Assembly (NCBI RefSeq): GCF_000350225.1
Contig: NW_005179243.1
Location: forward strand, 21,679 to 85,678
DNA: 64,000 nt
Reading direction: 5' to 3'
DNA from: Chondrus crispus
Taxonomy: Eukaryota > Rhodophyta > Florideophyceae > Gigartinales > Gigartinaceae
Shown here: in pieces, positions 1 to 11,300 of the stretch
Position numbering within the stretch: position 1 is the stretch's first letter
Layout of the letters: each line of letters starts with the position of its first letter
Notes under the pieces: model-generated
The model's input: only the letters and a program-made list of their open reading frames with translations
What the model was told of the DNA's origin: nothing
Databases searched by the model: none
Program-made: the position numbers and the translations under genes

Positions 1-331
1 ACCAACCCAATCGTACATCCAATATTACCTCCCCTGTCTCGCAAAAACCACTTCCGCCAAACCCGTTTCCTCTTTTCCCCTCTTCACCATCTCCTCCTTT
101 CCTTCACTTTCTTCACTTTCCTTTTCGCCATTCTTTCATCCTAGTCCTTCAAACATTGAACTCCCTTCCCAAGCACCCGACATCACACTGTGCTGTGCTG
201 AACTATTCTCCATGACGTACTGCGGCAACATGCAGCCCCGACAACACTTCCTCACAGAAGACGTAACCCCCATTACCGACCGGTGACACGCAAAAGACAA
301 GCCATGCAACACGCCGAAACAAATTCTTTTT
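1..331. other. Flank downstream of the ADA1-like gene
   Basis: Pyrimidine-rich sequence at the window edge, with runs of CTT and CCT from about 50 to 130. It lies 3' of the minus-strand ADA1-like gene and may hold its 3' UTR. I see no ORF that can be supported and no structural RNA. Confidence 0.4.
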
Positions 332-1327
332 TTACAATAACATCAGTAATCTCTCCAAGTCCATCCCGGCCTCGTCCCCGAGAAGGCTCGAGTTGCGAAG
401 TGCCGATTCCCGCACGTCGTACCCACGCACGGGCCCGCACTGCAAGTTGCCATGCGGTCGCCATCCGTCTCTGGCCCTCCGTTGTCTTGTTCCGGCTTCC
501 ATTAACGACTTCACATGCTGTTCTACACCATCCACAAGGGCCCCCACGGCCTCGTCCTTCACCCCGACCAACCCCAGTTGTTCTATCGCTATTCTCTTCA
601 TTCGCTGCCGAAGTCTTAAGAACAAATCGATGTCTATCGCTTGACCTGGACGCATAGGATAGTATGGCATTCCATCGTAAGTGGCAATCTCGGGTGAGTA
701 CGACTGTACCATCTTGGCAGGCGCAACTTGTGCACTCGCGTTGGATATTGGAGACGGCGGTGGCAGTTTCGGTGTGTTCTCCACCGGTCTTCGTCGCACT
801 TTAGGAGAAGGCTTTTCAGGTGCCTTTGGTTTGGGTGGTCTTGGTCGATCACTAATCTCTGTCCCGCCTCTTGATGGGGCACGTTTCATCTTCTTAACTG
901 GGTGCGCCGACGGTGACTCATCCACTCCACTTGTCCTGATGGTACCATTCGCCAGGTCTTCGCGCGGTCTCTTGTGGCCTACCTTAGATAGTTTGTTCTC
1001 TGCTTTGATGGGTGCTTGCGCTGTGAGAGATCCTAGTTTCTCTCGTCGAGGGCCGGTTGGTCGCCGGTCCTTGAGCGGGACCACAACTGGCAAATCGCGC
1101 AAACCATCCCGTCTCTGCTGGGCATGGAAGAAGATGTCTTGGATGATTTCGTTATGTACATGGATCTTCTCTCTCGGAAGCACTTTGAGCAGTTCATCCT
1201 CGAATCGGGATCGCGTCAGTCGTGCGCTGATGAAGGCGCGAAACACCTCGACATAGCGAGAGCACGCCTCCGTTGTAAGGCCAGCAGATACAAGACGCTT
1301 GCGCATGGCATCGGGTTTCCCACTCAT
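332..1327 (-). CDS. SAGA complex subunit ADA1/TADA1-like protein
   Basis: A 331-residue protein that I read as the SAGA co-activator subunit ADA1 (Hfi1 in yeast, TADA1 in animals). Residues 20-72 match the N-terminal SAGA-Tad1 pattern: a helix ending in F-x-x-F-I-S-A-R-L-T-R-S-R-F, then a segment with I-H-V-H-N-E-I-I-Q-D-I. Plant ADA1 has the same layout with an H-N-x-L-I core. Residues 85-205 are a basic, proline-rich, low-complexity linker with KKMKR-like nuclear signals. Residues 228-278 are a helical segment of histone-fold type; in known complexes this fold pairs with another SAGA subunit. The start at 1327 is the first ATG of the open frame. No intron is needed. The gene diverges from chlM across about 1.15 kb. 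The family call comes from remembered domain patterns, not a search; the alternative is an unrelated nuclear protein. Confidence 0.65.
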   Translation of the reverse strand: MSGKPDAMRKRLVSAGLTTEACSRYVEVFRAFISARLTRSRFEDELLKVLPREKIHVHNEIIQDIFFHAQQRRDGLRDLPVVVPLKDRRPTGPRREKLGSLTAQAPIKAENKLSKVGHKRPREDLANGTIRTSGVDESPSAHPVKKMKRAPSRGGTEISDRPRPPKPKAPEKPSPKVRRRPVENTPKLPPPSPISNASAQVAPAKMVQSYSPEIATYDGMPYYPMRPGQAIDIDLFLRLRQRMKRIAIEQLGLVGVKDEAVGALVDGVEQHVKSLMEAGTRQRRARDGWRPHGNLQCGPVRGYDVRESALRNSSLLGDEAGMDLERLLMLL

Positions 1328-2476
1328 TTATACTGTAGGATGCGGTGTTGCACAGAAGCCTTGGATCGAATGACGCGGTTTGATTCAAATCTGTGTCATC
1401 CTGCTAAACAAAAAGCTGGGTGCGGGTTCACCGAAAAGCTTTGGGTTAGAAGTTTTCTATGTTACAGAGGGGAAGTCTTGTTGCAGATTTCCAACGGAGA
1501 ATTCGATCCCCAATCGCAGCAGAAACGACGCGAGAAGACGTGATTCAAAGATATAGAACAAAAGAAAACCACTCCGATTGCCCTTGGGTGTGACAATAAT
1601 GCTTAAAAAAGGATGTATATTCTAAGCTGCTTTGCAAGACTGGTGCTATGCAGAAGAAAAAAAAGGCTCCAAACAGAGTTGTGATTGAAAGACAGGCAGG
1701 TGGTGTCCTTCCCCTGATTGATCTCGACAGCAATAGAGGTTGTAACCGGTTTGAGTTGGACAGAAAGCGAAGAACTTGGGCGGTCTCCTGAATGGGTTGT
1801 GTGAGGTATTGAGTTAGTCGCAATGTTTGAAGAATGATTTGTTGGCTCACGAGTGACGGAAAGATGCTCGCTTATCGATGAATGACATAAATAACGAAAA
1901 TAATGAGAAATGATGGGCTCTGAGGTTACTCTGTTCCGTGCGTTGAGAGACAGCTGTCCATGTGAAAATCGAGGAATCCCGAACGGTTCGAGAAGCGGGG
2001 CGGTTGCGAGGAATCAGGTGCTAGAATTGGGAGGACGATGTTGCGGCGCGATGAAAAGTGCGGTCTCCGCCGGGCTTTGAGCTCACGAGGGGAGACGTTG
2101 AGGCGTACAAGACTTGACCTCGGGGCGTTGGATGGGTTCGGAAGGCGGTATTTTTGGCCGTGCCACACCTTGGCAAAAAATTTTCGAGGCAAGGCGGTAG
2201 CCAACGCGAACGGGAAGCCCTACACGCTTCAATGCACGGTACACGTGTACAATCTTGCCCGCCCATTTCTGCCCACTCCTCTTCGGTCCGAACGGGTCCC
2301 TCCCCTTAGCCCCAAACGGCCCTCTTTCCGCCCTCACGATCTCCCGCCCTCCCCCCCCCTACTCCCAGTTCCGCTTTCGGTTAGCTGAAGCAACCAGGCC
2401 TAATCCCCGCCCATCACATCTTAACCTCCTCACCTACTACTCTCTCCATTCTTCAGAATCACCTACCCGACTTGTC
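1328..2476. promoter_or_regulatory. Divergent intergenic region between the ADA1-like gene and chlM
   Basis: About 1.15 kb separates the two divergent start codons, so both promoters should lie here. The chlM side (about 2255-2470) is strongly pyrimidine-rich, as expected of a 5' UTR. No clear TATA box was recognised. The one striking site is a perfect palindrome at 2239-2250 (see separate entry). No other supportable ORF is present; the open frame that extends chlM upstream to 2255 is C-rich and probably untranslated. Confidence 0.5.
2239..2250. promoter_or_regulatory. G-box-like palindrome GTACACGTGTAC
   Basis: A perfect 12-base palindrome with an ACGT core, about 230 bases upstream of the chlM start. 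CACGTG-type sites bind bZIP and bHLH regulators in plants and are common in light-regulated promoters. That role here is inference. The same core is repeated in the U3 parts of the LTRs at 30, 41, 46 and 57 kb. Confidence 0.4.
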
Positions 2477-3334
2477 ATGGGCGATACGAGGTTCCAGGCA
2501 GACATGTGTGCTTTTGTATCATATATCCCGCTTTCGCGATCAGGGTTGCCTCATTCCGAACTATCATCAAGAGTAACTCCATCTTTCCGCTCTATTCCTC
2601 ATGTTGCAATCAGCCCGAACTGCGCCGTACGAATGGTCGTCAGTCCTGGAGTCGATGACAAGGCCGAAGTCACAGAATATTTCAATAACGTCGGATTTGA
2701 TCGCTGGAATCGTATATATTCCGAAAATGGTGAAGTCAACAAAGTCCAGCTGGATATTCGTCAGGGCCATGCCCAAACAGTCGAAAAAGTTTTGAAATGG
2801 GTCGATGAAGATCGCAATGCAGACAAGCTCTCTTTCTGTGATGCTGGTTGCGGTGTCGGATCACTTACATTGCCCCTACTTGACCGCGGTGCAGTCGTAA
2901 GCGCATCAGATATTAGTGCGGCGATGGTCAAGGAAGCAGAACGACGTGGAAACGATGTCATTCCTGACAAAATGAAGAATGTTTCGTTCGCAACGAGCGA
3001 TCTCGAATCTATCACCGGCCAATACGACACGGTCTGCTGTATCGATGTCATGATCCACTATCCTACTGAGAAAGCCGCCGAGATGATTTCAAGACTTGCG
3101 GAGCGCTCAAACCGTCGCTTGATCATTAGCTTCGCTCCAAAAACATTCCTGTTGGGTATGTTGAAGAAGATTGGTGAATTTTTTCCCGGACCGAGCAAGG
3201 CAACACGAGCATACTTACATTCTGAGGAAGACATAAGAAAGGCCATTGAGCAATGCGGCTTCAAGGTCAAAAGAACGGAGTTCACGGGCACTAGGTTTTA
3301 CTTCTCCAGACTGTTGGAGGCAGTTAAAGAATAG
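2477..3334 (+). CDS. chlM: Magnesium-protoporphyrin IX methyltransferase
   Basis: Methylates the 13-propionate of Mg-protoporphyrin IX using S-adenosylmethionine, the chlorophyll step between Mg chelatase and the cyclase; it acts in the plastid. From the ATG at 2477 it is 285 residues. The conserved domain begins near residue 61 (D-K-x-E-V-x-E-Y-F-N-x-x-G-F-D-R-W). The SAM-binding motif D-A-G-C-G-V-G-S-L is at 122-130 and a C-I-D-V-M-I-H-Y-P block at 188-196, both hallmarks of ChlM. The first 55-60 residues look like a plastid transit peptide: rich in S, P and R, few acids. The second Met, at 2504, starts M-C-A-F-V; a phenylalanine close to the N terminus is typical of red-algal transit peptides, so 2504 is a good alternative start. 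The frame stays open up to 2255, but that stretch looks like 5' UTR. The gene is intact, shows no intron and converges on the zinc-finger gene. Confidence 0.92.
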   Translation: MGDTRFQADMCAFVSYIPLSRSGLPHSELSSRVTPSFRSIPHVAISPNCAVRMVVSPGVDDKAEVTEYFNNVGFDRWNRIYSENGEVNKVQLDIRQGHAQTVEKVLKWVDEDRNADKLSFCDAGCGVGSLTLPLLDRGAVVSASDISAAMVKEAERRGNDVIPDKMKNVSFATSDLESITGQYDTVCCIDVMIHYPTEKAAEMISRLAERSNRRLIISFAPKTFLLGMLKKIGEFFPGPSKATRAYLHSEEDIRKAIEQCGFKVKRTEFTGTRFYFSRLLEAVKE

Positions 3335-3677
3335 ACACTGAGCAGCCCTTTGCGTCACACTGAATAGTTTCTCTGAATGCGAGTTGATACAAGCAAAATA
3401 TATATAGGCTTTTCCCAAGATTTTGGACCATAGTGGTGGATATGTCAACTCGATTACACTTGGATATGCTTTTCATTCTACGCTTCCCAGGTAAAATGAG
3501 AAACAAAATCCACGAGTGCCAATCCGCGTTGGGGTTACCTGGTAAATGTGATCAGGCTCGAAGAAATCTAGACGAGCCACTGTTTTAATCCATGCCCATG
3601 TTCATGGTGGCTTGGCAGCTGCCGGTAGGAAGGAATGTATCTACAGTTACAGACGATCAAATAGTCGTAGTACCACT
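3335..3677. other. Convergent 3' intergenic region
   Basis: About 340 bases between the stops of chlM and the zinc-finger gene. It should hold both 3' UTRs. An AT-rich patch near 3390-3410 could serve polyadenylation. No ORF, hairpin or RNA gene was seen. Confidence 0.4.
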
Positions 3678-4592
3678 CTAGTTTGCAATCGGCCATCTGG
3701 AAGGACGCGGCGCAAATACATCATGCGGTTCAATGAAAAGACCATCGTCCTTTCCCCCCACTGGGTTCTGTCCCTTGCCCGGCATGCTGTCTTCAGGCAT
3801 GGTTGACCCGAGTGAAAACAGTCCTGGGGAATGACCTCCTGCATTGCCGGACATGGGTGGAGGCGTCAAAGGTGACAAGTAAGGTTCGCTCTGCGGAATC
3901 GTTTGCCCTTTGTGACTGAGATTTTCGTGTCTTCTCAAATATCTTCTCCTGGCGAACTTAACTCCGCATGATGGAATCGTGCATTGGAATGGGCGTCCAG
4001 ACTGTTCGTGTAATTCTAGGACGTGTTTTCTCATGTCTCCTTTGTACCCAAACGCCCGCGAACATATGGGACAGGAGAACGGTCGCTTGCCTTCGTGCAC
4101 GATAGCGATATGTTTCGACTTGTTGAAAAACTCTCCAAACGACTTATCACAGAGATGGCATTTGTGTGGCTTCGATTTCAAGTGCACATTTCTTTGGTGA
4201 ACGCGCAGGGTCCACAGCGCAGAGAAGCTCTTCTGACAAATACTGCATGAATGTGGTCGTAACTTTTCGTGCCGAGACTTGACATGGCGCGTGAGGGAAC
4301 CTTTTTGTCCGAACGTAGCGTTGCATCCCTCGACAACGCACCGAAACGGCTTGTGAATTGTCTTCTCTAATTGTCCTGTGGCTGGCGGAAACATATAGGA
4401 GTGGTGTCCCGCCGAAGGAGTTTTTGGGTAGGTGTCCGAAGAGTTATAAAGCTCAAATCCATGAATCGCTTCTGGGTTGATCAAACCATTCTCACAGGGA
4501 TCGGAGCCCAACAGGTCGAAGCTTGTCGCGGACTCGTTAGGGATAATGTCAGGGGCTGATTTTGATGCAGAGAGAAGCAGCGAGATTTCCAT
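3678..4592 (-). CDS. C2H2 zinc-finger protein with five tandem fingers
   Basis: A 304-residue protein, probably a nuclear DNA-binding (possibly RNA-binding) regulator. Five C2H2 fingers lie in tandem at about residues 85-108, 116-137, 145-166, 174-195 and 204-227. Fingers 2-4 have C-x2-C-x12-H-x4-H spacing; fingers 1 and 5 have the longer C-x4-C, as in TFIIIA-like fingers. Most linkers carry the K/R-P-F or K-P-H signature. Residues 1-80 are polar and acidic, and residues 230-304 are rich in P, S and G; both tails may be regulatory. The tandem spacing resembles TFIIIA and the general C2H2 class, but TFIIIA usually has nine fingers, so I do not name it further. The start at 4592 is the first ATG in frame. 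No intron is evident. Confidence 0.85.
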   Translation of the reverse strand: MEISLLLSASKSAPDIIPNESATSFDLLGSDPCENGLINPEAIHGFELYNSSDTYPKTPSAGHHSYMFPPATGQLEKTIHKPFRCVVEGCNATFGQKGSLTRHVKSRHEKLRPHSCSICQKSFSALWTLRVHQRNVHLKSKPHKCHLCDKSFGEFFNKSKHIAIVHEGKRPFSCPICSRAFGYKGDMRKHVLELHEQSGRPFQCTIPSCGVKFARRRYLRRHENLSHKGQTIPQSEPYLSPLTPPPMSGNAGGHSPGLFSLGSTMPEDSMPGKGQNPVGGKDDGLFIEPHDVFAPRPSRWPIAN

Positions 4593-7500
4593 CCCGAATG
4601 TGGCGATTGCTCTAACAGTCTAGTGCCAGAAACCGGGTTAGGTCGGGAGGCGCTGACAGAACGTTCTTGATATAAGTAGGGACAGCTCTCAAGTCTAGCA
4701 ATACAAAGGTTCACAGTGCTAGACGAGCGAAGCAGATTTTATGGAAACCGGGACGCATTAAACAGAATGTGCAGCCAGGTATGCAAACAAAGGGAATGTG
4801 CCGGTGAGCGCAGATGGAAACGTAAACCGTTTTAATGTGCCAACTTAACGGGCCAGCTAGGGATGCGCAGAATGAGCTGCTTGCGCGTACTGAAAGCTCT
4901 GTCATGAAGCATACACGTCAAGAGCAATGATGTCAAGTACAGGCAGGTCACGTTGAGGTGCATCCACTCGAAAGTGATGAGGTACTTAAAATAAGTGGTC
5001 CACCAAAATTCCACCGCTAATCTCAAAGACCCAAAGAGGACAAATAGTATGAGATTATTCGACTGGCCAGGACCACTCGCGAGAATTGAATACAGGCTCA
5101 TATGAGGCAAGAGGACTGGAGAAAGGAAACGAGAGAGAAGAACGCGCCTGGCCAAGAAGCAATATCGCGTTCCAAGTTGGCATATGGATACTGAAAATAA
5201 CTGCTTCAGCATGAAACAGAGCTAATGTAAACATACTATCCTCTCTCCACTTGCTATCACAGTTGATGCGTGATATGATGGGCGAGGGCGCTCCCACTTG
5301 TACAAACAGGACATAACAAGTGGAAAGAGCCGGAACGGCAAAAAATTACGATAAGCCTGAGTCTGTACAGAATCCGTCGACGTTGTGTTCCCCATGAGGC
5401 GTTGAAGAATGTAGGTGTTTTTGTACGGGTGGGTGGGGTTGCTTGCCCTTCTTCCAGAATTATAGAAGATCCTGGAAATTCGCCTGCAACTTGAGATAAT
5501 TTAGGGAGAGTTCGCGAGAGTTCCATCTAAGGCACCGACAATTTGCAGTCCATACAGCGCTTGCTTGACCGTGAGTGGCAGGACAAAGCTACAAAAATTG
5601 GAAGACGCAAATATGCGTTTCTCAAGTGATCGACAGCACTAGTAGAAAAACTGAAACGCGACAACAACGGACTAAGCCAACATTGGGTACGCGGCCTGCT
5701 TCTGTGCGACAGAATGGAATGTCGATGTTTGGGTCTTGCGCCTGTTTCAAAATGTGTCTCATTCTGCGATGCAAAGTAGGTATGTACCACACTGTTGACG
5801 CCTGTCAGACAGGGAACATACCAGACCCGGCTGATAGTGCGGAGGTAATCAAAACATTTCTTTAAAAAAAGAATCGTGTATGCCAGGAGAACTCATAATA
5901 CTGTACGCACAGTGTACTGTAGTTCCTCTCCCACCATGCACCGAAATCACGAGATTACGAGGACCGGCAAGAACCGGAAGGACAAAGCTGAACCCAAGCA
6001 ATAAAGCAACGCGACGAGACCAAATGAGCATCAACTAAATTCGCTAATAGGCGGCACGCTTTCTCCACTCAACAATGAGGTCTGAGCTGAACTCCAAAGA
6101 AAAATGTTGTACAGTAGGCAGTATACCCCGTCCATGCTCTCATGACCGGCTCCGAAAAAAAGCAGGATACTCAGTGCCTGTGATACAAAGCTAGCATTTA
6201 GCCATCTGAACACTGAAGAGGTTTAAAAGCCATCTTTTCTCGACAGCGAGCCTGTCTATCGGTTTCTGAATCAAAGTTGCAAATTCGAACCTCAAGATCG
6301 TTATGATCGGCTTTAAAACTCGACACGTGCACGTTTTGCTCTCAGGTCGATTAACTTTGTAAGAGGAGGCCCGGCCCTTTTCTGCGCCGTACATCCCGTC
6401 AAAGATTTTTGAAAATATTGAGAGCCCGTTCACTGCATGTCGAAGAGAGAGTCCTGCTATATCGAACTGTAGGTAGGATACAGTACTCTTTTGCTAATGG
6501 CATATGGTTTGAATCGCGCGGTGGGGACAGTATGGTGCATGTCTCCAAAGCCGATATAGACACCGGGGAATCGAGATGCAAACTCTCATAGACAAGCCCA
6601 AGCAAGTCCAGGCGAGGTACCTTACAGTTGTAGCATATGAATTTGGGTCTTCTCTGTCACAGACTATGAGAAGAAAGGTAAGAAAGGACAAGACAACTTC
6701 GCACGCTCTTGTGAGCTCCCTAAGCGTCATGCCTGACCAAAGATACGCTTTGCATTTTCGATCTTGAGAAAATGGAGTAAAACAACAGCCACATCGCGGT
6801 ACCGCTCTGGCCCTGACGGAAGATGGTCAAGAGCTGATGCGAACAAGTCGACGCATTGGTGGAACCCTGATGCCCAGTACTGTATCAAGTGCCTCTTGAG
6901 CCCAGAGCTCTGCCCCCTGTCAAGGAGGAGAAGCAAGAATTTTCTCTTGATATCAATAGCGTCAGCAATTGAACTTGTTGATGATTCTTATATGCACGAA
7001 GTCAGCCTTCTCCATATCTTCAAAAGCAGAAGCGCCTATTGCGATAATATCTTTTTGGGTCAAGACATGCTCAGATGCACTGCTGCATTAGGAGGAAAAC
7101 TACTGCGATTTGCGTCGGCAGTCCAAACCGGGCCCTCGATTCCAGGACTGCCAGACGTGACGAAGTTCCTGACTAAATGGAGATCTGATAAATCTAAAAG
7201 GAGAACGGCTGAATGCTAAGAGGCTCTTGCACGAGATACTGTAGGTGGCACCCATCCCAATCAAATTGTGTCTTCATTCCGGATGGAACTGTATGGTCAA
7301 TATGTGGCAACGCTTGTGCATAGTGATCACATACTGTACCATGCTTTCCCTTCTCTAGTACTGTAGCGCTGTACTGTACTGTACCATAACCTTCCGATAT
7401 CGAAATCGGCGCGATATTATTACATGTGATATCTTACCATGCATTCGACCTTCGATTTGCTCATTAATGTCGTCGTTTCAGCCCTAGTGCAAAAAGCAGT

Positions 7501-8296
7501 TCTCGATTTCCCCATAAACTTTAAAAGTCGCCACAGGGTCAATTTTTCGATTTCGCTGTTGATCACTGCAGGGCCAGTAGAAAAGAGCTTGCAAGGAGCC
7601 ATTCTATGGCTGCATGAGGCACTGTACGGAGGAATTTATTCGATGTCTCATGTACATACAGAGAGCATTGCACTTGCCACATGATCAGCAGCTTCATGAA
7701 TATATAATCGTGCAACACAGCTGCCATTTTTCTTCCTGTGTACAGTACAGTAGTCATAGATGCACGGATGTTTGTCCCTTGCCACACAGGAACCAGTCAT
7801 ACAGGTATAGTATCCTCTCTGCCAAGCTAAATTCATTTGTACTTCTGTAAACTCTAACCATATCTATTGGCCAATTTCGGTTCATGAGACATGTGAGATT
7901 CTGAGTTCCGACATCGCAACGAGAAACGCGCTTGCCGTGCGACCATTCCTCTCGCTTCACGAGCAAAGAATTTCCTTATAGGTTGTAAGCATCAAAGGCA
8001 ACAGGTATATCTTCAAGATAATGTGAAGTGCAAACATGCCGGAACCCTTTTCCACGTGAAGGTTAGCAAAAGATTTATCCGACGTTTTCGTCTACAAATA
8101 CGTTTCAAATGCATAGAATACCGAGTGAGCTCAGCTATGCGTCTTGGATACCAGTTGTGTGGTTCGCTTCTTTTCATTCTCAGCGACTCCTTGCGCCTGA
8201 ATACGACGATCGGGGAGATCTCGAGCGTATGATTCCCCTTAAATTCACCGGTGCTCGCAAAAAGTCAAAAAGAAACGCGTTCCACACACGTCGTAG
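4593..8296. other. Gene-poor AT-rich region
   Basis: About 3.7 kb with only short ORFs on both strands, none with recognisable domains. The 151-codon plus ORF at 6764-7219 is the longest, but nothing in it supports function. The heptamers TACTGTA and TACAGTA recur, for example near 7330-7390 and 7740. I see no transposon ends. Confidence 0.45.
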
Positions 8297-8350
8297 AAAT
8301 GGCTGTAGTGCTGCCATGTCTCGTACAAATGGATGTAGTGCTGCCATGTC
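8297..8350. repeat. Short tandem duplication, 30-base period
   Basis: A 24-base core (AAATGG, then C or A, then TGTAGTGCTGCCATGTC) occurs at 8297-8320 and again at 8327-8350 with one mismatch. This is a local duplication with no evident function. Confidence 0.8.
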
Positions 8351-11300
8351 ATGCTGCCATAGCAACACCAGCACTTCGAAACACGGCGTTTTATGAATGA
8401 TTTCAGTCTTCCGCAAGACGTATCGTACTTGACCAGATAGAGAAGTGCTTCACACGTAACGTGAAATTGTGTACGCGTTGCCATATGCAGTCCCAAATAC
8501 GAGGTCCAAGTGTTCATGAAAGGACCATGCCTACTGTATGAAGCATATGAAGCAATGCAGCACTGCGAGGCCCTACCCCATTCCAGACCCATGAAAAAGC
8601 ATATGTCTCAGTGCAACGGCACTGTACAGTAGTACTGTACAGTAGGCCAGTTCGCTTCAAACAAGAAGAATTCACATATGCTCTATTATTGTCTCACTTT
8701 CTTCTGTGTGCTCTGCGGAAATTTCAGCTCGATACGTGGTCGCTTTTCCGAGGTGAAACATAATAGGTATAGTTTTCCCAAATCTCACACTTCTGAGTTC
8801 TGTCCATATTTTTGCGTGCATCATGATCTGCAGAGTCCACATTAAGAGAATATATTTTCAATGGGCGGTTTCCTTCAGACTCTGTCGACACGTTCATAGC
8901 CGCCAACATGTGAAGCACGAGTCCCTAACTCATACCACATGGCGGTAATTTTTCCTCATCGCTGTAGAGGTTGATCCCACAGTATTGTACATAGAGGGGC
9001 TCTCGACAGCCTTTCTACGAAGCATGCTCCATTCGAAAACCATTAATTTTCTAGTAATGATGCTACTCTCGAGACCCTCTCGCAAACACGGAATTTTTCC
9101 TGAACAGAAGCGCTCGGATTAAATATAATTCGCACGAATTCATTTAGAAGTGCAATGAGACATCACAGCACGGTATCGGGGGGAGACAGACTCTCTAACA
9201 ATGTTCAGTTTCAAATCAAGAACTTGCATCATCGTCAAATTTCAAAGAGAGACAGCAGAGGGATACGCAAAGCGTTACGCGAAGAGGCATACAAAGAAGC
9301 CTCTCGATTCGGAATTGATGTGTAATGAAGAGTTTGTGCAGTACGGTACAGCATACGTTTCGGGGAACGCGAAGCAATTGCTGCATTGATTTCAATCAAT
9401 ATAAATTGAAAACGCGCACTGGTCATGAATCACCGAAGCTCGTGTTGGCACTGTCATCGGAAGCATTCTCAAATCTGGTCTAATCATACGCCACTCAATC
9501 GAAAGATGAGAAAAGAGTTTCCAATTTGATGATGACTCCTTGCTCAAAGACATGTCCAGAAAGGCCTTTTCAGTGCCCTGAATGGCATGCCTCGACTCCA
9601 TATGAGTGACATGGTGATGATGCAAATCAGCCGTCATTAACGGTAAGTTTAGAAAGGAATTGCATCAGAGGGATGGATCTCATGCCTACCTGCACTGCAT
9701 CACAGCTTTGAACCCCACGACACAAGACATCACATAGCATTAAACAACAATGGCTCTACCTTTGTAGTGGAAAGTCAGTCGCTATCTTGCCTTCAATGTA
9801 CTTCAAATGCCATCAAGTTTATACTGTATATGACTTCATGGAACGAAATTTTGCATCATCCTGCAGACCTTGTCACGGGAAAAATCCCAAAAAGATATGC
9901 GCAGATTAAGTCGACCAATATACCGAAAAAGGGTTCGCCCAGACAAACTTAATTCATAGTCATTTTCAGCTTTCTCTTACGGACGCAATGTGGCAACTGT
10001 ACTGCGAAAAGGCTGCTGGCGTCAAAATTTCGAACGATTTCTTCGTTTCAGATGAAGAAGTCGTTTCATAGACAACAGCCTTTTCGGTATATTTCCGAGT
10101 ATCAGTAAGACCATACATGCACAAGTATTAGAAATGTAACTGTCGAAGTATCATACTGCTGATAAGTATCTTCTTTTGAAAGAAGCTTTCAGTATAAGAA
10201 ATATGCAGCTTTGTATGTGTAATCATTCAAATGAATCTCTTTCACAGAACTTTTATAAGTATTCATCCGTAAAATGGAGAGGTTTTCGCTACACCATAAT
10301 CACTCTTTTTGAAAAGATCAGTTATTAACTACCACCCGTCATCTCATTTCTTCTTTCTCGTCAGCTACAACGTAAAACTGCATGAATTAATAAAAAGTAC
10401 CGTTTCGCCCACAAAACTAGGGTATTTCGAGCCCTTATGGTTTCATCGAGTAAATGTAAAATAGTATACTCCTATGTGTGTGAAATGAAGGAAGGCGGAG
10501 ATCCGCATTGTTTTCCTTCGCTATTATTTCTTGTATTCCTGATAAATGACACCGAGCTGGAATGGAAGTGCGGTCGTTTCAAAGAGCAGAAACAAAAAAG
10601 ACATTAAGGGCACTCTTACCAACATGCTAATGTCAATAGAAGAATAAAAGGGACCGCAGCACTTTGCTTGTCCGATTTTGACTATCATGCAGTTCGTGTC
10701 CGAAAATATGCATTTTGGACGAACAAAGAAAAATCATCAAAAAGACCCCCCTGTCATTGCAAGAGAATATTGAGAGACATGATGTAGTACAGTAAAGTAT
10801 TCAAGAGAGATCTAGATTGCACACGAGAACAATTATTGTTTTACTATATAACGGCGACGTATTGACTTATCACATCTCCCAAAAGAGTCTTCGAAATTAA
10901 ATTACCTGTGTAGAAGAAGGCGACGATCCAGCATCCTCATCTCTCATTCATACTTGACCTCGGCTTGCTTTACGCTCATCTAATTAGTACTAGTTATGGT
11001 TTTTGCAGTCAAGTAATTTGAGTCCGTCAGGGTATGACATCACAATCAAAAATGGTATTTACAAATACAAGCAAGCCAAAAACATTGCCCATGTTTAGCA
11101 GTATTATTGAGCAAAGAGGTTCCTCATCGGTTCTGTGAATGAGGGGAGTGGAGTGTATTTATTAAATTTTTGTATACGGTCTGGCAAGAAAAGAAAACTA
11201 AAATGCAACAGTTCGGTGCGCATCTGCGAAGCAGAAAAGTGCAAAAAATGAAACAATTGTTGTCCTCCGCCAGTACAGATAATACACATCGCCTTCAGTT

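Noticed and set aside
4832-5212. Hydrophobic minus ORF of 126 codons
   Set aside because: Hydrophobic content follows from AT-rich sequence; no clear membrane topology or homologue.
6764-7219. Plus ORF of 151 codons
   Set aside because: No domain, no signal peptide, no paralogue in the window; length is compatible with chance in the absence of other evidence.
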